Numbered from the stretch's first letter, positions 7,960-17,971 are shown. The stretch: DNA of 64,000 nt from Sphingomonas sp. (GCF_019635455.1 NZ_JAHBZJ010000004.1:124001-188000), one strand, 5' to 3'. Translations and numbers: made by a program. Notes: a model not told the origin generated them from the sequence alone.

Positions 7960-9979
7960 TGAAGCGTTCGCCCTTTTCAGCCTTGTCCTTGAGCAACTGC
8001 GCGACGTCGAAGCCGTGCTTCTCCAGCCCCGCGACAATGGTCTTCAGGCCCACCGTGTCCGCCCAGAACATCGGGCCGCCGCGATAGACCGGCCAGCCAT
8101 AGCCATAGATCCACACGACATCGATGTCGCTCGCCCGCTGCGCCATGCCCTCTTGCAGGATCAGCGCGCCTTCATTGACCATCGTGTACAGCGTGCGCTC
8201 GATGATTTCCTGGTCGGTCACCTCATGCTGTGGGGTGCCGGTCTTCTTACGGAACTCCTCGATGATCTCGGCGACGCGCGGCGAGGGCGAGGGGTTGCGC
8301 TTGTCGTCATAGTCGTAAAAGCCCGCCTTGGTCTTCTGGCCCCAGCGCTTTTCGGCGGCGAGCGCGTCGCGGATGCTCTCGATCCGCGTCGGATCGCGGT
8401 GCCAGCCAATATCGACGCCCGCCAGGTCGCTCATCTGGAACGGCCCCATCGGCATCCCGAACGCGACATGCACCCGATCGATCTGCTCCGGAGTCGCGCC
8501 CTCCATCAGCAGCTTCATCGCCTCGACCTGACGCGGCATCAGCATGCGATTGCCGATAAAGCCGTGGCACACGCCCGCGACCACCGCGACCTTCCGGATC
8601 TTCTTGGCGACGTCCATGACGGTCGCCAGCACGTCCTTGTCGGTCTTGGCCCCGCGCACCACTTCGAGCAGCTTCATGACGTTGGCGGGGGAGAAGAAGT
8701 GCATGCCGACCACATCGCCCGGCCGGCTGGTCGATGCCGCGATCTCGTCGATGTTCAGATAGCTGGTGTTCGACGCCAGGATCGCGCCCGGCTTGCAGAT
8801 GGTGGAGAGCTTGCCGAAAATGTCCTTCTTGACGTCCATATTCTCATAGACCGCCTCGATCACCAGGTCGCAATCGGCCAGGTCATCCATGCTCAGCGTC
8901 GGGGTCAGCAGGCCCATCGCGCCTTCGACCTGTTCGGCGGTCATCCGGCCCTTGGCGGCGCTCGCCTCGTAATTCTTGCGCATCACGCCGGTGCCGCGAT
9001 CGAGCGCTTCCTGCTGCATCTCGACGATCGTCACCGGAATGCCGGCGGACAGGAAATTCATCGAAATGCCGCCGCCCATCGTGCCGGCGCCGATCACCCC
9101 GACCTTGCTGATCGGGCGCAGCTTGGTATCCTCCGGCACGTCATCGATCTTCGACGCCTTGCGCTCGGCAAAGAAGATGTGGCGCATCGCCGCGCTCTGG
9201 GTCCCCATGATCAGCTTCATGAAACCCGCACGCTCGCGCTGCACGCCCTCGGCATAGGGCTTGTCGGCCGTTTCCTCGATCACCGCGATGATTTCGGCCG
9301 GTGCGTCGAAGCCGCGGAACCGCTTGGCGTTCGTCTTGCGGAATTCGTCGAACACGCCCGCTTCGACCGTCACCGGCTTTTCGCTGGCGCGCGGCAGGGG
9401 GCGGGTGTCGGCGATGTCGTTGGCAAAGGCGATGGCGTCGGCGGTCAGGCTGTCCTCACCGGCGAGCCGATCGACCAGTCCCGCCGCCTGCGCATTCTTC
9501 GCGCTGATCGGATCGCCCTTCGCCGCCATTTCGAGCGCCAGCCGCACCCCCGCGACGCGCGGCAGCCGCTGGGTCCCGCCGGCCCCCGGCAGGATGCCCA
9601 GCTTTACCTCGGGCAGGCCGAATTTCGCCGACGGAACCGCGATCCGGTAATGGCATGCCAGCGCGACCTCGCACCCGCCGCCCAGCGCGGTGCCATGGAC
9701 CGCCGCGACCACCGGCTTCTCGCTCGCTTCGATCGTATCGACCAGGACGGGAAGCCCCGGCTCCTGCATCGGCTTGCCGAATTCGGTGATGTCGGCGCCG
9801 GCGAAGAAGGTGCGCCCCTCGCACCGGATGACCGCCGCCTTCAGGCTGTCGTCGCCGTTCAGTTCCCTGATCGCCGCGTCCAGCCCCTGCCGGACCGCCG
9901 CGCCCAGCGCGTTCACCGGCGGGTTGTTGGAGGTGATGACCAGGACATCGCCCTGGCGTTCGGTGGTGATGACGGACAC
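7952..9979 (-). CDS. fadB: Enoyl-CoA hydratase/3-hydroxyacyl-CoA dehydrogenase (FadB/FadJ)
   Basis: Bifunctional beta-oxidation enzyme of 675 residues. Residues 1-190 are a crotonase domain with the oxyanion-hole segment [10 protein letters not shown] and the catalytic pair Glu104 and Glu124 ([15 protein letters not shown]), 20 residues apart as in E. coli FadB. From about residue 290 comes the NAD-dependent dehydrogenase domain with GAGTMGGG (297-304), the NTSYL segment and the catalytic His in [15 protein letters not shown]. It hydrates trans-2-enoyl-CoA and oxidises the L-3-hydroxyacyl-CoA. It is the first gene of the minus-strand operon that continues with the amidase, dehydrogenases and tesB. 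No thiolase gene is present in the window. Confidence 0.95.
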   Translation of the reverse strand: MSVITTERQGDVLVITSNNPPVNALGAAVRQGLDAAIRELNGDDSLKAAVIRCEGRTFFAGADITEFGKPMQEPGLPVLVDTIEASEKPVVAAVHGTALGGGCEVALACHYRIAVPSAKFGLPEVKLGILPGAGGTQRLPRVAGVRLALEMAAKGDPISAKNAQAAGLVDRLAGEDSLTADAIAFANDIADTRPLPRASEKPVTVEAGVFDEFRKTNAKRFRGFDAPAEIIAVIEETADKPYAEGVQRERAGFMKLIMGTQSAAMRHIFFAERKASKIDDVPEDTKLRPISKVGVIGAGTMGGGISMNFLSAGIPVTIVEMQQEALDRGTGVMRKNYEASAAKGRMTAEQVEGAMGLLTPTLSMDDLADCDLVIEAVYENMDVKKDIFGKLSTICKPGAILASNTSYLNIDEIAASTSRPGDVVGMHFFSPANVMKLLEVVRGAKTDKDVLATVMDVAKKIRKVAVVAGVCHGFIGNRMLMPRQVEAMKLLMEGATPEQIDRVHVAFGMPMGPFQMSDLAGVDIGWHRDPTRIESIRDALAAEKRWGQKTKAGFYDYDDKRNPSPSPRVAEIIEEFRKKTGTPQHEVTDQEIIERTLYTMVNEGALILQEGMAQRASDIDVVWIYGYGWPVYRGGPMFWADTVGLKTIVAGLEKHGFDVAQLLKDKAEKGERFNG

Positions 9980-10001
9980 GTGCTTCTCCAGTTTGTGCGC
10001 T

Positions 10002-11228
10002 TCAGACGAGCGCAGAATAGATCATCGTCTTGAGCTCGCGCCGGATCGGGTACAGGCCCGAGGGCGAAAGCTGGGTCATGAATATCATCGTGATACGCTC
10101 GACCGGATCGACGAAAAAGGCGGTCGAGAACATCCCGCCCCAATAGAATTCGCCGACCGATCCGGGAATCATCGACTTCGCGACGTCCATATTGACCGCG
10201 AAGCCCAGGCCAAAGCCGGTGCCGGCATTCTGCGTCTCGCTGAACAGCGAGCGCGACATCGACGACAGGTCGGCGCCGCCCGGCAAATGGTTCATCACCA
10301 TCAGGTCGAGCGTCTTGCGCCCGATGATCCGGACTCCGTCCAGCGCGCCGCCATTGAGCAGCATGGTGCAGAAGCGATGATAGTCGAGCGCGGTCGAGAC
10401 CAGCCCGCCGCCGCCCGACAACAGGGTCGGTCGCTGGCTCCACGCCGATTTCGCGCCCGGATCGTGCATCACCCGTGCGCCCTGCGCAAAGGTGTAACAG
10501 TCGGTCAGCCGGTCGATCTTGTCCTGCGGCACCCAGAACCCGGTATCGCGCATGCCCAGCGGACCGAACACGCGGGTTTCGAACGCCTGGTCAAGCGGCA
10601 TTCCGGTGATCCGTTCGATCACCGCCCCCAGCACGTCGGTCGAAACCGAATAGTTCCATGCGGTTCCGGGCGAGAATTCGAGCGGCAGCTTTCCCAGCGC
10701 GGCGATGAATCCGTTCAGGTCCAGATGGCCGTGCCAGCTCTCGATACGACCGGCCCGATAGGCGGCGTCGATATTGCCGCGATTCTGAAAGCTGTATGTC
10801 AGGCCCGACGTGTGCCGCAACAGATCGATCATGCGCATCGGCGTATCGGTCGGCCGGGTGACGAACGGTACGCCGCCGCCGCCGCCATCATAGACGCCCA
10901 GGCCCCTGAATTCGGGCAGCACATGATGGACCGGCGTGTCGAGCGCGACGCGCCCTTCCTCGACAAGCTGCATGAACACGATCGAGGTGACCGGCTTCGT
11001 CATCGACGCGATGCGAAAGATCGAACCGTCATCGACCGTCGCACCGTCTTCGCGGGCCGGACCCTGATGACTGAAATGCGCGATTCGCCCGTCGCGCGCG
11101 ATCAGCAGCTGGGCGTTGGGCAGCTTGCCCGAATCGAGATATCGTTCGCGCACCAGCGCATCGATCGCGATCAGCCGGTCGGCGTCGAACCCCGATTCGG
11201 CGGGCGTTGCGAAGCTGGGGGCGTCCAT
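10002..11228 (-). CDS. Beta-lactamase-fold serine hydrolase
   Basis: Serine hydrolase of 408 residues in the class C beta-lactamase/esterase EstB group. Ser75-Met-Thr-Lys78 is the SxxK motif and Tyr193-Ser in [11 protein letters not shown] is the YxN-like second element; [13 protein letters not shown] near the C terminus replaces the KTG region, as is common in these esterases. The start MDAPSF was preferred; the frame extends 43 codons upstream with a basic, non-conserved stretch. No signal peptide is evident, so it is probably cytoplasmic and an esterase, not a resistance enzyme. It lies 22 bases upstream of fadB on the same strand and divergent from an acyl-CoA ligase, consistent with releasing an acid for activation. 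Confidence 0.88.
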   Translation of the reverse strand: MDAPSFATPAESGFDADRLIAIDALVRERYLDSGKLPNAQLLIARDGRIAHFSHQGPAREDGATVDDGSIFRIASMTKPVTSIVFMQLVEEGRVALDTPVHHVLPEFRGLGVYDGGGGGVPFVTRPTDTPMRMIDLLRHTSGLTYSFQNRGNIDAAYRAGRIESWHGHLDLNGFIAALGKLPLEFSPGTAWNYSVSTDVLGAVIERITGMPLDQAFETRVFGPLGMRDTGFWVPQDKIDRLTDCYTFAQGARVMHDPGAKSAWSQRPTLLSGGGGLVSTALDYHRFCTMLLNGGALDGVRIIGRKTLDLMVMNHLPGGADLSSMSRSLFSETQNAGTGFGLGFAVNMDVAKSMIPGSVGEFYWGGMFSTAFFVDPVERITMIFMTQLSPSGLYPIRRELKTMIYSALV

Positions 11229-11374
11229 ACCTTTGGTTCGAATCCTCTCGCGATGCGCCGGGGTGCGGCGTCGCTTCCCTATTGCGTTGAGCGGCGTATG
11301 AATCAAGAATAACATGCACGACGGGGCGGTGGAAACGCCAAACCCGAAATTCAACAAAGCTGGAGAGATGCCCC

Positions 11375-13120
11375 TTGGCCGCCGAACCGCTCATTCCGCT
11401 CGATCCCGCATGGCCGCGCATGTCGCTGGCTCAGGCGCAGGCGCTGATGACCGCGCCGGGACAGAAGTTCGAGATGGCCGAAGTGGCGATCCGCGGCGTC
11501 CCGACGCGGGTGTGGAAGAACGCGCCGCCGCACCTCGCCGCGCTGGTCGAATTCTCGCGCCAATATGGCGATCGCGTCTTCACCATCTATGAGGATGAGC
11601 GGGTCACGTTCGAGGCGAATTATCGCGCCATCGCCGCGCTCGCCGACCGACTGCGCGAAATGGGGGTGGGGAAGGGCGATCGCGTCGCGCTGGCGATGCG
11701 CAACCTGCCCGAATGGCCCGTGATCTTCTTTGCAGCGGTCAGCATCGGCGCCATCCTGGTCCCGCTCAACGCATGGTGGACCAGCGGCGAGCTCGACTAT
11801 GGCCTGCGCGATTCGGGAACCAGCGTGCTGTTCGTCGATGGCGAGCGCTATGCGCGGATGGCGGACATGCTGGGCGATCTCCCCGATCTGCGGCGGGTGA
11901 TCGTCAGCCGGTGTCGTGGCGACCTGCCCGACGGCGTGCTGCGGCTGGAGGATATGATCGGCGCGCCGGGCGACTGGGCGGCGCTGCCCGACGCGGCGCT
12001 GGTCGCAGATCCCACGCTGGCAAGCGACGATGATGCGACGATCTTCTACACCAGCGGCACGACCGGAAATCCGAAGGGCGCGCTCGGCACGCATCGCAAC
12101 CTTGCGACCAATATCATGTCGGGCGGATATGCCGGCGCCCGCTCGTACCTGCGGCGTGGCGAGATGCCGCCCGAACTGACGCCCAAGACCGGGCTGCTGG
12201 TGATCCCGCTGTTCCACGTCACCGCCTGTTCGGCCAGCCTGATGGGAACGGTCGCGGCGGGCAATACTGTCGTCTTCATGCGCAAATGGGATCCGGTTCA
12301 GGCGATGGAGATCATCCAGCGCGAAAAGGTGGCGCTCACCGGCGGCGTCCCGACGATCGCGTGGCAACTGCTGGAACATCCCGATCGCGACAAGTACGAT
12401 CTCTCCAGCCTGGAGGCGATCGCCTATGGCGGCGCGCCGTCGGCGCCCGAACTGGTCAAGCGGATCTACACCGAATTCGGTGCGCTGCCCGGCAATGGCT
12501 GGGGCATGACGGAAACCATGGCGACGGTGACCAGCCATTCGTCGGAGGATTATCTCAATCGCCCGACCAGCGCCGGGCCGCCGGTGCCGGTGGCGGACCT
12601 GAAGATCATGGACGCCGATGGCGCGCGCGAACTGCCGGTGGGAGAGGTCGGCGAACTATGGGCCAAGGGGCCGATGATCGTGAAGGGCTATTGGAACAAG
12701 CCGGAGGCGACGGCCGAGTGTTTCCGCGACGGCTGGGTCCGTACCGGCGACCTGGCGAAGCTGGACGAGGAGGGGTTTCTCTATATCGTCGATCGCGCCA
12801 AGGACATCATCATCCGGGGCGGTGAGAACATCTATTCGTCAGAGGTGGAGGACGTGCTCTACGCGCATCCGGCGGTCACCGATGCGGCACTGATCGGCAT
12901 CCCCCACCGCACATTGGGCGAGGAACCCGCCGCCGTCGTCCACCTCGCCCCGGGCAGACAGGCGAGCGAGGCCGAGCTTCAGGCGTGGGTCCGCGACCGG
13001 CTCGCCGGGTTCAAGGTCCCGGTCGCGATCCGCTTCGTTCCCGAAACCCTGCCCCGCAACGCCAATGGCAAGATCCTGAAAAAGGACCTGAAGAGCCTGT
13101 TCGAGGAGGAGCGCGCCTGA
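11375..13120 (+). CDS. Class I adenylate-forming acyl-CoA ligase, TTG start
   Basis: AMP-dependent synthetase/ligase of 581 residues. Signature motifs are present in order: P-loop YTSGTTGNPKG (about residues 225-235), GNGWGMTETMATV, RTGDLAKLDEEGFLYIVDRAKDIIIRGGE (written here as parts of one A8 region: RTGDLAK and VDRAKDII) and the C-terminal NGKILKKDLK lysine. It activates a carboxylic acid to an acyl-adenylate and then acyl-CoA. The start is TTG: a GGAGAG site ends seven bases upstream, and the nearest ATG is in another frame. Compared with FadD the substrate-binding part differs, so the acid may not be a plain long-chain fatty acid. It is divergent from the hydrolase-fadB-amidase operon. 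Confidence 0.92.
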   Translation: MAAEPLIPLDPAWPRMSLAQAQALMTAPGQKFEMAEVAIRGVPTRVWKNAPPHLAALVEFSRQYGDRVFTIYEDERVTFEANYRAIAALADRLREMGVGKGDRVALAMRNLPEWPVIFFAAVSIGAILVPLNAWWTSGELDYGLRDSGTSVLFVDGERYARMADMLGDLPDLRRVIVSRCRGDLPDGVLRLEDMIGAPGDWAALPDAALVADPTLASDDDATIFYTSGTTGNPKGALGTHRNLATNIMSGGYAGARSYLRRGEMPPELTPKTGLLVIPLFHVTACSASLMGTVAAGNTVVFMRKWDPVQAMEIIQREKVALTGGVPTIAWQLLEHPDRDKYDLSSLEAIAYGGAPSAPELVKRIYTEFGALPGNGWGMTETMATVTSHSSEDYLNRPTSAGPPVPVADLKIMDADGARELPVGEVGELWAKGPMIVKGYWNKPEATAECFRDGWVRTGDLAKLDEEGFLYIVDRAKDIIIRGGENIYSSEVEDVLYAHPAVTDAALIGIPHRTLGEEPAAVVHLAPGRQASEAELQAWVRDRLAGFKVPVAIRFVPETLPRNANGKILKKDLKSLFEEERA

Positions 13121-13133
13121 CAGGCGGATCAGG

Positions 13134-13155
13134 CGCCGGAGCGCGGCTTCCGGCG
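13134..13155. terminator. Hairpin between convergent genes
   Basis: A perfect inverted repeat CGCCGGA...TCCGGCG with an 8-base GC-rich loop sits between the stop codons of the acyl-CoA ligase and glycerol kinase genes. It has no U-tract on either strand, so a role as a bidirectional pausing site or a Rho-assisted terminator is plausible but not shown. Confidence 0.4.
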
Positions 13156-13157
13156 GG

Positions 13158-14636
13158 TCACGCCGCCGGCGGGACGGACGGCAGAGCACGCTGGATCGCC
13201 CGTTCCCAGCCGGTAAGCCGCGCCCGTCGTGTCGCGTCGTCGATCGCCGGTTCGAACGTCTCGATCGCACCGCGCATCGCCGTGGCCTCCGCCAGCCCCG
13301 CGAACATGCCGCAGCCGACCCCGGCCAGCATCGCCGCGCCCAGCGCGGTGGTCTCCGCGAAGCGCGGCCGCTCCACCGTCACATTCAGCATGTCGGCCAG
13401 ATCCTGCGCCATCCAGTCGTTGGCGACCATCCCGCCATCGATCCGCAGGCGCGACCAGTCGCACCCGTCGGCGGCGAACGCGGTCTTCAGATCGTGGCTT
13501 TGATGCGCCATCGATTCGAGTGCTGCGCGGACGATATGGGCGCGGGTTGACGCCAGGCTAAGGCCGGCGATCTCCCCGCGCGCGGCCGGCTCCCACCACG
13601 GCGCCCCCAGTCCCGACAGCGCCGGGATGAAGGTGACGCCGCCGCTGTCCGGCACCGATCGGGCCAGCGCCTCTGTCTCCGCCGCCTCGCCGATCAGGCC
13701 GAGCGAATCGCGCAGCCATTTGATCAGGCTGCCCGCGACGAACACCGACCCCTCGATCGCATAGGTGCGGCGCCCGTCCATCTGCCAGAGCACGGTCGAC
13801 AGCAGCCGGTTCCGCGAGGCCGGCTGGCGCGGGCCGGCATTGGTGAGCACGAACGCGCCCGTGCCATAGGTCGCCTTGGTATCGCCGGGCGCAAGGCAGG
13901 ATTGGCCGATCGTCGCCGCCTGCTGGTCGCCGGCCATGCCGCAGATCGGAATCCGCCCCCCGAACATCGTCGTTTCGCCGAACCGTCCCGCGCAATCGAC
14001 GATTTCGGGCAGGGCGGCGCGCGGCGCGCCGAACAGATCGACCAGCCCGTCGCTCCATGCCCCGCTGCCCAGTCCCATCAGCAGCGTGCGCGACGCGTTG
14101 GTCGCATCGGTCACGTGCAGGCCGCCGGTCAGCTTCCACACCAGCCAGCTTTCGACCGTGCCGATCGCCAGCCGGTCGCCCGCCGCGCGCAATTGCGGCC
14201 AGTTTGCCATCGCCCAGGCGATCTTGGTGCCGCTGAAATAGGGATCGAGCAACAGCCCGGTTCGCGCCTGAACGCCCGGCTCCTCGCCCGCCTCCTTCAG
14301 CGTGCGGCACAGATCGGCGCTGCGGCGATCCTGCCACACGATCGCGGGTGCGAGCGGCGCGCCGGTCGCCCGGTCCCAGAACACAACCGTTTCGCGCTGG
14401 TTGGTGATACCGATCGCGGCGATCCGCTCCGCACCGCCCGCCCGCTCCACCATCGCCCGCGTGCAGGCGAGCGTCGCGGTCCAGATTTCCGCCGCGTCAT
14501 GCTCGACCAGCCCGGGGGCGGGATAATGTTGTGACAGCAGTTCCGATCGACTGCCGAGGCAGCGTCCGTCGGCCGCGAACAGCATCGCGCGGGTCGAGGT
14601 CGTTCCCTCGTCGATGACCAGCAGAGTCTCTCCCAT
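13158..14636 (-). CDS. glpK: Glycerol kinase
   Basis: FGGY-family glycerol kinase of 492 residues, the usual size. It phosphorylates glycerol to sn-glycerol 3-phosphate using ATP. The N-terminal phosphate-binding loop DEGTTSTR is at residues 9-16, the glycerol-contacting Arg81-Glu82 are in TNQRETVVFW, and GMAGDQQAATIGQ contains the conserved Asp. The second FGGY domain has ALSGLGAPWWEPAARG and DGGMVANDWMAQ(D). No glpF, glpD or glpR is visible nearby, so the gene is alone or at the end of a unit. Lipid-derived glycerol use would fit the neighbouring fatty-acid genes, as an inference. Confidence 0.95.
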   Translation of the reverse strand: MGETLLVIDEGTTSTRAMLFAADGRCLGSRSELLSQHYPAPGLVEHDAAEIWTATLACTRAMVERAGGAERIAAIGITNQRETVVFWDRATGAPLAPAIVWQDRRSADLCRTLKEAGEEPGVQARTGLLLDPYFSGTKIAWAMANWPQLRAAGDRLAIGTVESWLVWKLTGGLHVTDATNASRTLLMGLGSGAWSDGLVDLFGAPRAALPEIVDCAGRFGETTMFGGRIPICGMAGDQQAATIGQSCLAPGDTKATYGTGAFVLTNAGPRQPASRNRLLSTVLWQMDGRRTYAIEGSVFVAGSLIKWLRDSLGLIGEAAETEALARSVPDSGGVTFIPALSGLGAPWWEPAARGEIAGLSLASTRAHIVRAALESMAHQSHDLKTAFAADGCDWSRLRIDGGMVANDWMAQDLADMLNVTVERPRFAETTALGAAMLAGVGCGMFAGLAEATAMRGAIETFEPAIDDATRRARLTGWERAIQRALPSVPPAA

Positions 14637-14706
14637 GGCCCCACGTTAGCCGGGATTACAAGCGCCGCAAATCGCGCTAGGATTCGTCGCAGAAAGGCAG
14701 GCACGG

Positions 14707-15987
14707 GTGGACGAGGGATTGAGGACGGGTGGCGGCGATGGCGGCGCAACCGGCGATGGCGGGACAGCCACGCCCGCACCCGGGCGCATGCACACGACCC
14801 CGCCGCTGCCCGCCGACGCGACCGATCCGGAAAGCGAGAACCGCCGCGACCGCCTGCTCGCCGGGCTGACACTCATGTTCGGGGTGGCGCTCGTCCTGCT
14901 GGTGCCGTTCGCGCTCAAGGAGGGATCGCCCTTCTTCCTGCCGCTCACCGCTGCGATCGTCATCGCCATCGCGCTGGTGCCGGTGCTCGAATGGCTGGAG
15001 CGGCACCGCGTCCCCGCGCCGCTCGCCGCGCTGACCTGCGTGGTGCTGTTCCTTACTGCGGCGAATGCGGCGCTGGCGTCGATCGTCGTCCCCGCCTGGG
15101 GATGGGTGTCGATCCTTCCCGAGCGGATCGACAATATCCAATCGAACGTGAAGCCGCTGATCGACTTTTACGCGAACCTCGAATCCTTTGTGAACAAGGT
15201 GATTCAGGAGCTTGCCTCGTCGCGTCCGATCCAGCCGGCCGCCGCCGCCGCCGAATCGCCGCCGCGTTCGATCCTCGAGCTGTTCGCGACCTCCGCGCCG
15301 ACCGCGTTCATCGAGATGTTCTTCGCGATCCTCGTCATCTTCTTCTTCCTGTCGGGCTGGACCCGGCTGCGGCGCAAGGCGATCACCAGCCGCACCAGCT
15401 TTGGCGGGGCGATGGCGACCGCGCGGGTCATCCAGGATGTGGTCGATGACACCTCCGCCTATCTCGGCACGATCACCGCGATCAACGTGTCGCTGGGGCT
15501 GGTCGTGGCGGGGGCGCTGTGGCTGATCGGCATGCCGACGCCGTTGATGTGGGGCGGCATCGTCGCGTTGCTCAACTATATCCCGTATCTTGGACCGATC
15601 CTCGCCAGCGCGCTGCTGGCGCTGGGCGGGCTGATGACCTTTGACGATGTCTGGACCGCGCTTCTCCCCGCCGCGATCATGATCGGGCTGCACCTGGTCG
15701 AGGCGAATTTCGTCACCCCGCTGGTGGTCGGGCGGCGGCTGACCATCAATCCGATCCTGATCCTTATCTCGCTTTCCTTCTGGGGGTGGGTCTGGGGGAC
15801 GCCCGGCGCGCTGATGGCGGTGCCGCTGCTCATCATCATTCAGACGGTGCTGAACGCCGCGGGCAAGCCCGACATTGCCGGTTTCCTGTTCGAACACGGC
15901 ACGCTGGTGGCCGGTGCCGGCCCGTTGCCGCCACGCCCCGCTGCCGATCGCGAAACGGTTGTTGACAGCCCCGAACCGCCCGTCTAG
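14707..15987 (+). CDS. AI-2E family transporter (PerM/YdiK type)
   Basis: Integral membrane protein of 426 residues in the AI-2E exporter (UPF0118) family. After a Gly-rich soluble N terminus the chain shows the family layout: two hydrophobic helices (TLMFGVALVLLVPFAL and PLTAAIVIAIALVPVLEWL), a third, a long soluble segment, and then about four to five further helices with the conserved NYIPYLGPILAS motif and the LVEANFVTPLVVGRRLTINP block. The start is GTG at 14707; an ATG 27 codons later (MHTTPPLP) is also possible and would drop the Gly-rich part. The substrate is unknown; the name comes from E. coli TqsA. It is divergent from glpK and precedes tRNA-Asp. Confidence 0.9.
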   Translation: MDEGLRTGGGDGGATGDGGTATPAPGRMHTTPPLPADATDPESENRRDRLLAGLTLMFGVALVLLVPFALKEGSPFFLPLTAAIVIAIALVPVLEWLERHRVPAPLAALTCVVLFLTAANAALASIVVPAWGWVSILPERIDNIQSNVKPLIDFYANLESFVNKVIQELASSRPIQPAAAAAESPPRSILELFATSAPTAFIEMFFAILVIFFFLSGWTRLRRKAITSRTSFGGAMATARVIQDVVDDTSAYLGTITAINVSLGLVVAGALWLIGMPTPLMWGGIVALLNYIPYLGPILASALLALGGLMTFDDVWTALLPAAIMIGLHLVEANFVTPLVVGRRLTINPILILISLSFWGWVWGTPGALMAVPLLIIIQTVLNAAGKPDIAGFLFEHGTLVAGAGPLPPRPAADRETVVDSPEPPV

Positions 15988-16038
15988 GTGCCGCGCTCTC
16001 GCAAGGGACTGTGCCGGCCACCGGCGCTCAAGGAAGCT

Positions 16039-16115
<77 letters not shown>

Positions 16116-16129
16116 CCTTTCCCGGGTGG

Positions 16130-16627
16130 CTATGTCGGCGATGTTCCGCCCGTTCCTGCCGCAGCCAGCGCCACCGCCGAACTCTGTTTGTGTACGCGCT
16201 TGACGAAGCTCGTCTCGTACCGGCGCACCGCCGGATCGCGCTCCAGCAACCGATCGGTCAGCGCGTTGTAATCGTCCATGTCGCGCGCGCAGATCAGCAC
16301 CGCCAGATCGTCGGCGCCCGCGACGTCGAGCAGCATCTGAACCTCCGGCGTGCCGGCCAGCTTCGCGCGCAGCGCGGCGATCCCGCGCTCCTCGGCATGT
16401 TCGTGAACCTGAACCCGCACCAGCGCGCGCAGTCGCCCGGCAGTCAGCCCCGGCGCCGGCACCGCGACATCGGCGGCGATCCACCCCTCTGCGCGCAACC
16501 GCCGCACGCGTCGCGTCACCGCCGATGGCGACAGCGGTACATGCCGTGCCAGTTCCTCCGCAGTCGCCAGCGCGTCCGCCTGAAGCAGGTCGAGCAGCCG
16601 GAGGTCGAAATCGTCTAGCTTGGCCAT
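16130..16627 (-). CDS. Lrp/AsnC family transcriptional regulator
   Basis: Regulator of 165 residues with the feast/famine architecture. The N-terminal winged helix-turn-helix (LDDFDLRLLDLLQADALATAEELA, given here only as the stretch around residues 4-27, then LSPSAVTRRVRRLRAEGWI) is followed by the RAM ligand-binding domain with ALVRVQVHEHA and VQMLLDVAGADDLAVLI. Start MAKLDD was chosen because it matches the family N terminus; an ATG 14 codons upstream would place the start across a palindrome. Such proteins usually bind amino acids and repress their own gene. The divergent S41 peptidase gene shares the promoter region and is the obvious candidate target. Confidence 0.92.
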   Translation of the reverse strand: MAKLDDFDLRLLDLLQADALATAEELARHVPLSPSAVTRRVRRLRAEGWIAADVAVPAPGLTAGRLRALVRVQVHEHAEERGIAALRAKLAGTPEVQMLLDVAGADDLAVLICARDMDDYNALTDRLLERDPAVRRYETSFVKRVHKQSSAVALAAAGTGGTSPT

Positions 16628-16651
16628 GGGCGGCGCAACCGGGTCCTTCTT

Positions 16652-16666
16652 TGCCGAAATTCGGCA
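16652..16666. promoter_or_regulatory. Candidate Lrp/AsnC operator
   Basis: The perfect palindrome TGCCGAA-A-TTCGGCA lies 24 bases upstream of the Lrp-family start codon, in the region shared with the divergent peptidase gene. On the regulator strand a TATGTG element directly precedes it, so a bound protein would cover the transcription start. Autorepression by Lrp-family proteins is usual, which makes this the best operator candidate. The match is by symmetry and position only. Confidence 0.55.
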
Positions 16667-16708
16667 CATAGCCGGGCTGCTTCGACTGCAAAAGGCGTAT
16701 TGGTCAGC

Positions 16709-16714
16709 TATAAC
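16709..16714 (+). promoter_or_regulatory. Candidate -10 element (TATAAC) for the S41-type peptidase
   Basis: TATAAC lies 25 bases before the peptidase start codon, with CTGCAA at about 17 bases spacing as a weak -35. It is the only clear A+T-rich hexamer in the divergent region on this strand. Confidence 0.4.
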
Positions 16715-16738
16715 ACGCGGCGCAGACAAGGAGGTCCC

Positions 16739-17857
16739 ATGACGACGCGTTTTCTGGCCGCCGCCGCGATGGCGATGGCCGCCCCGCTCACCATGGCGCA
16801 AACCGCGCCGCAGCCGGTGCCGGCTCAGGCGCCGCCCTTCACTCCCGCAATCGGGAAGGAGGCGGTTCGTCAGCTTGCGCAGGAGATCGAGGATAATTTC
16901 GTCTTCCCCGATGTCGCCAGGCGCTACGCGGCGCGACTGCGCGAGCGGCTCGCGGCGGGTGCCTATGATTCGCCCGCCGACGCGCTCGCGCTCGCGAAGC
17001 AGGTGACCGACGACCTTCAGGCGGTCGCGCCCGATGGTCACCTCAAGATGATCGCGCCCGGCGCCGGCATCCGGCCGGGACCGGGGCAGGGGCCTGCGGG
17101 CGGTGGGCCGGCGCCCCGAATGCCGATGCCGCCGATGATGGAACAGGCCGGCTGGATCGCGCCGGGCATCGCCTATGTGCGCTTCAACGCCTTCATGGGC
17201 GACCCGCAGGTGCTGAAGGACTTCGCCGCGTTTCTCGACCAGACCGAGGGCGCCCGGGCGTTGATCATCGACGCGCGCACCCATCGCGGCGGCGGGCTGA
17301 AGGAGATGGACGTGCTGTTCCCGCGCATCTTCGCCACGCCGCAGACGGTGATGGTCATGGATACGCGCGCGTCTGTCGCGGAGCGGGGTGGCCCGCTCCC
17401 CTTCGCATCGCTGGTCAAGGTCGATGCTCCGAAGGATCTGGCACGTACCGAACATCGCGTGACCCCCGCCACGCCGGCGACCGCGTGGGCGAAAACGAAA
17501 ATCTATTACCTGACCTCGCCGCGCACCGCATCGGCGGCCGAGCATCTGGCGACCGTGTTCAAGGGGACCGGTCGCGCGACGCTGGTGGGCGGCACCACCG
17601 CAGGGGCGGGCCATTATGGCGGGACACTGGAACTGCCCGGCGGCTTCGCGGCGTTCATCCCGTTCGGGAACAGCTATTTCCCCGGCGGCAAGAGCTGGGA
17701 ACAGGTCGGCGTGAAACCCGATATCGAGGTTGCGCCGGAACGGGCGCTGGTCGAGGTGCTGACGCGCGAAGGCGTGGCGCCGGCCGAGGCCGAGACGCTG
17801 TCCGCGACACACAAGCCGAGCGGGTCGATGGAGCGGCGCCAGCCCGGCCGCACCTGA
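16739..17857 (+). CDS. S41-type peptidase, exported
   Basis: Protein of 372 residues with a Sec signal peptide (MTTRFLAAAAMAMAAPLTMAQ) and a Pro-rich linker. An N-terminal helical region (LAQEIEDNFVFPDVARRYAARL) resembles the IRBP-like N domain; the C-terminal half is the tail-specific protease fold, with LTSPRTASAAEHLA, where the Ser before AAE occupies the nucleophile position, and GTTAGAGHYGG and GVKPDIEV near the end. No PDZ domain is apparent, as in the IRBP subgroup. The start was chosen over an earlier GTG because AAGGAGG sits just upstream and the signal peptide begins there. It is divergent from the Lrp-type regulator and may be under its control. The substrate is unknown. Confidence 0.85.
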   Translation: MTTRFLAAAAMAMAAPLTMAQTAPQPVPAQAPPFTPAIGKEAVRQLAQEIEDNFVFPDVARRYAARLRERLAAGAYDSPADALALAKQVTDDLQAVAPDGHLKMIAPGAGIRPGPGQGPAGGGPAPRMPMPPMMEQAGWIAPGIAYVRFNAFMGDPQVLKDFAAFLDQTEGARALIIDARTHRGGGLKEMDVLFPRIFATPQTVMVMDTRASVAERGGPLPFASLVKVDAPKDLARTEHRVTPATPATAWAKTKIYYLTSPRTASAAEHLATVFKGTGRATLVGGTTAGAGHYGGTLELPGGFAAFIPFGNSYFPGGKSWEQVGVKPDIEVAPERALVEVLTREGVAPAEAETLSATHKPSGSMERRQPGRT

Positions 17858-17971
17858 TCGGGGCGGAGCGGGGCGGCGATGCGCGGGCTATCCACAAGGA
17901 TCCGCCGCGCTGCCCTTGCGCTCGCCCGCCCAGCCGTTAGACGCGCCCGTTCACCATAGCGGGAGCAAGAC

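Noticed and set aside
7400..10033. Open frame of 877 codons on the plus strand
   Set aside because: Antisense to the amidase and fadB genes with catalytic motifs in order.
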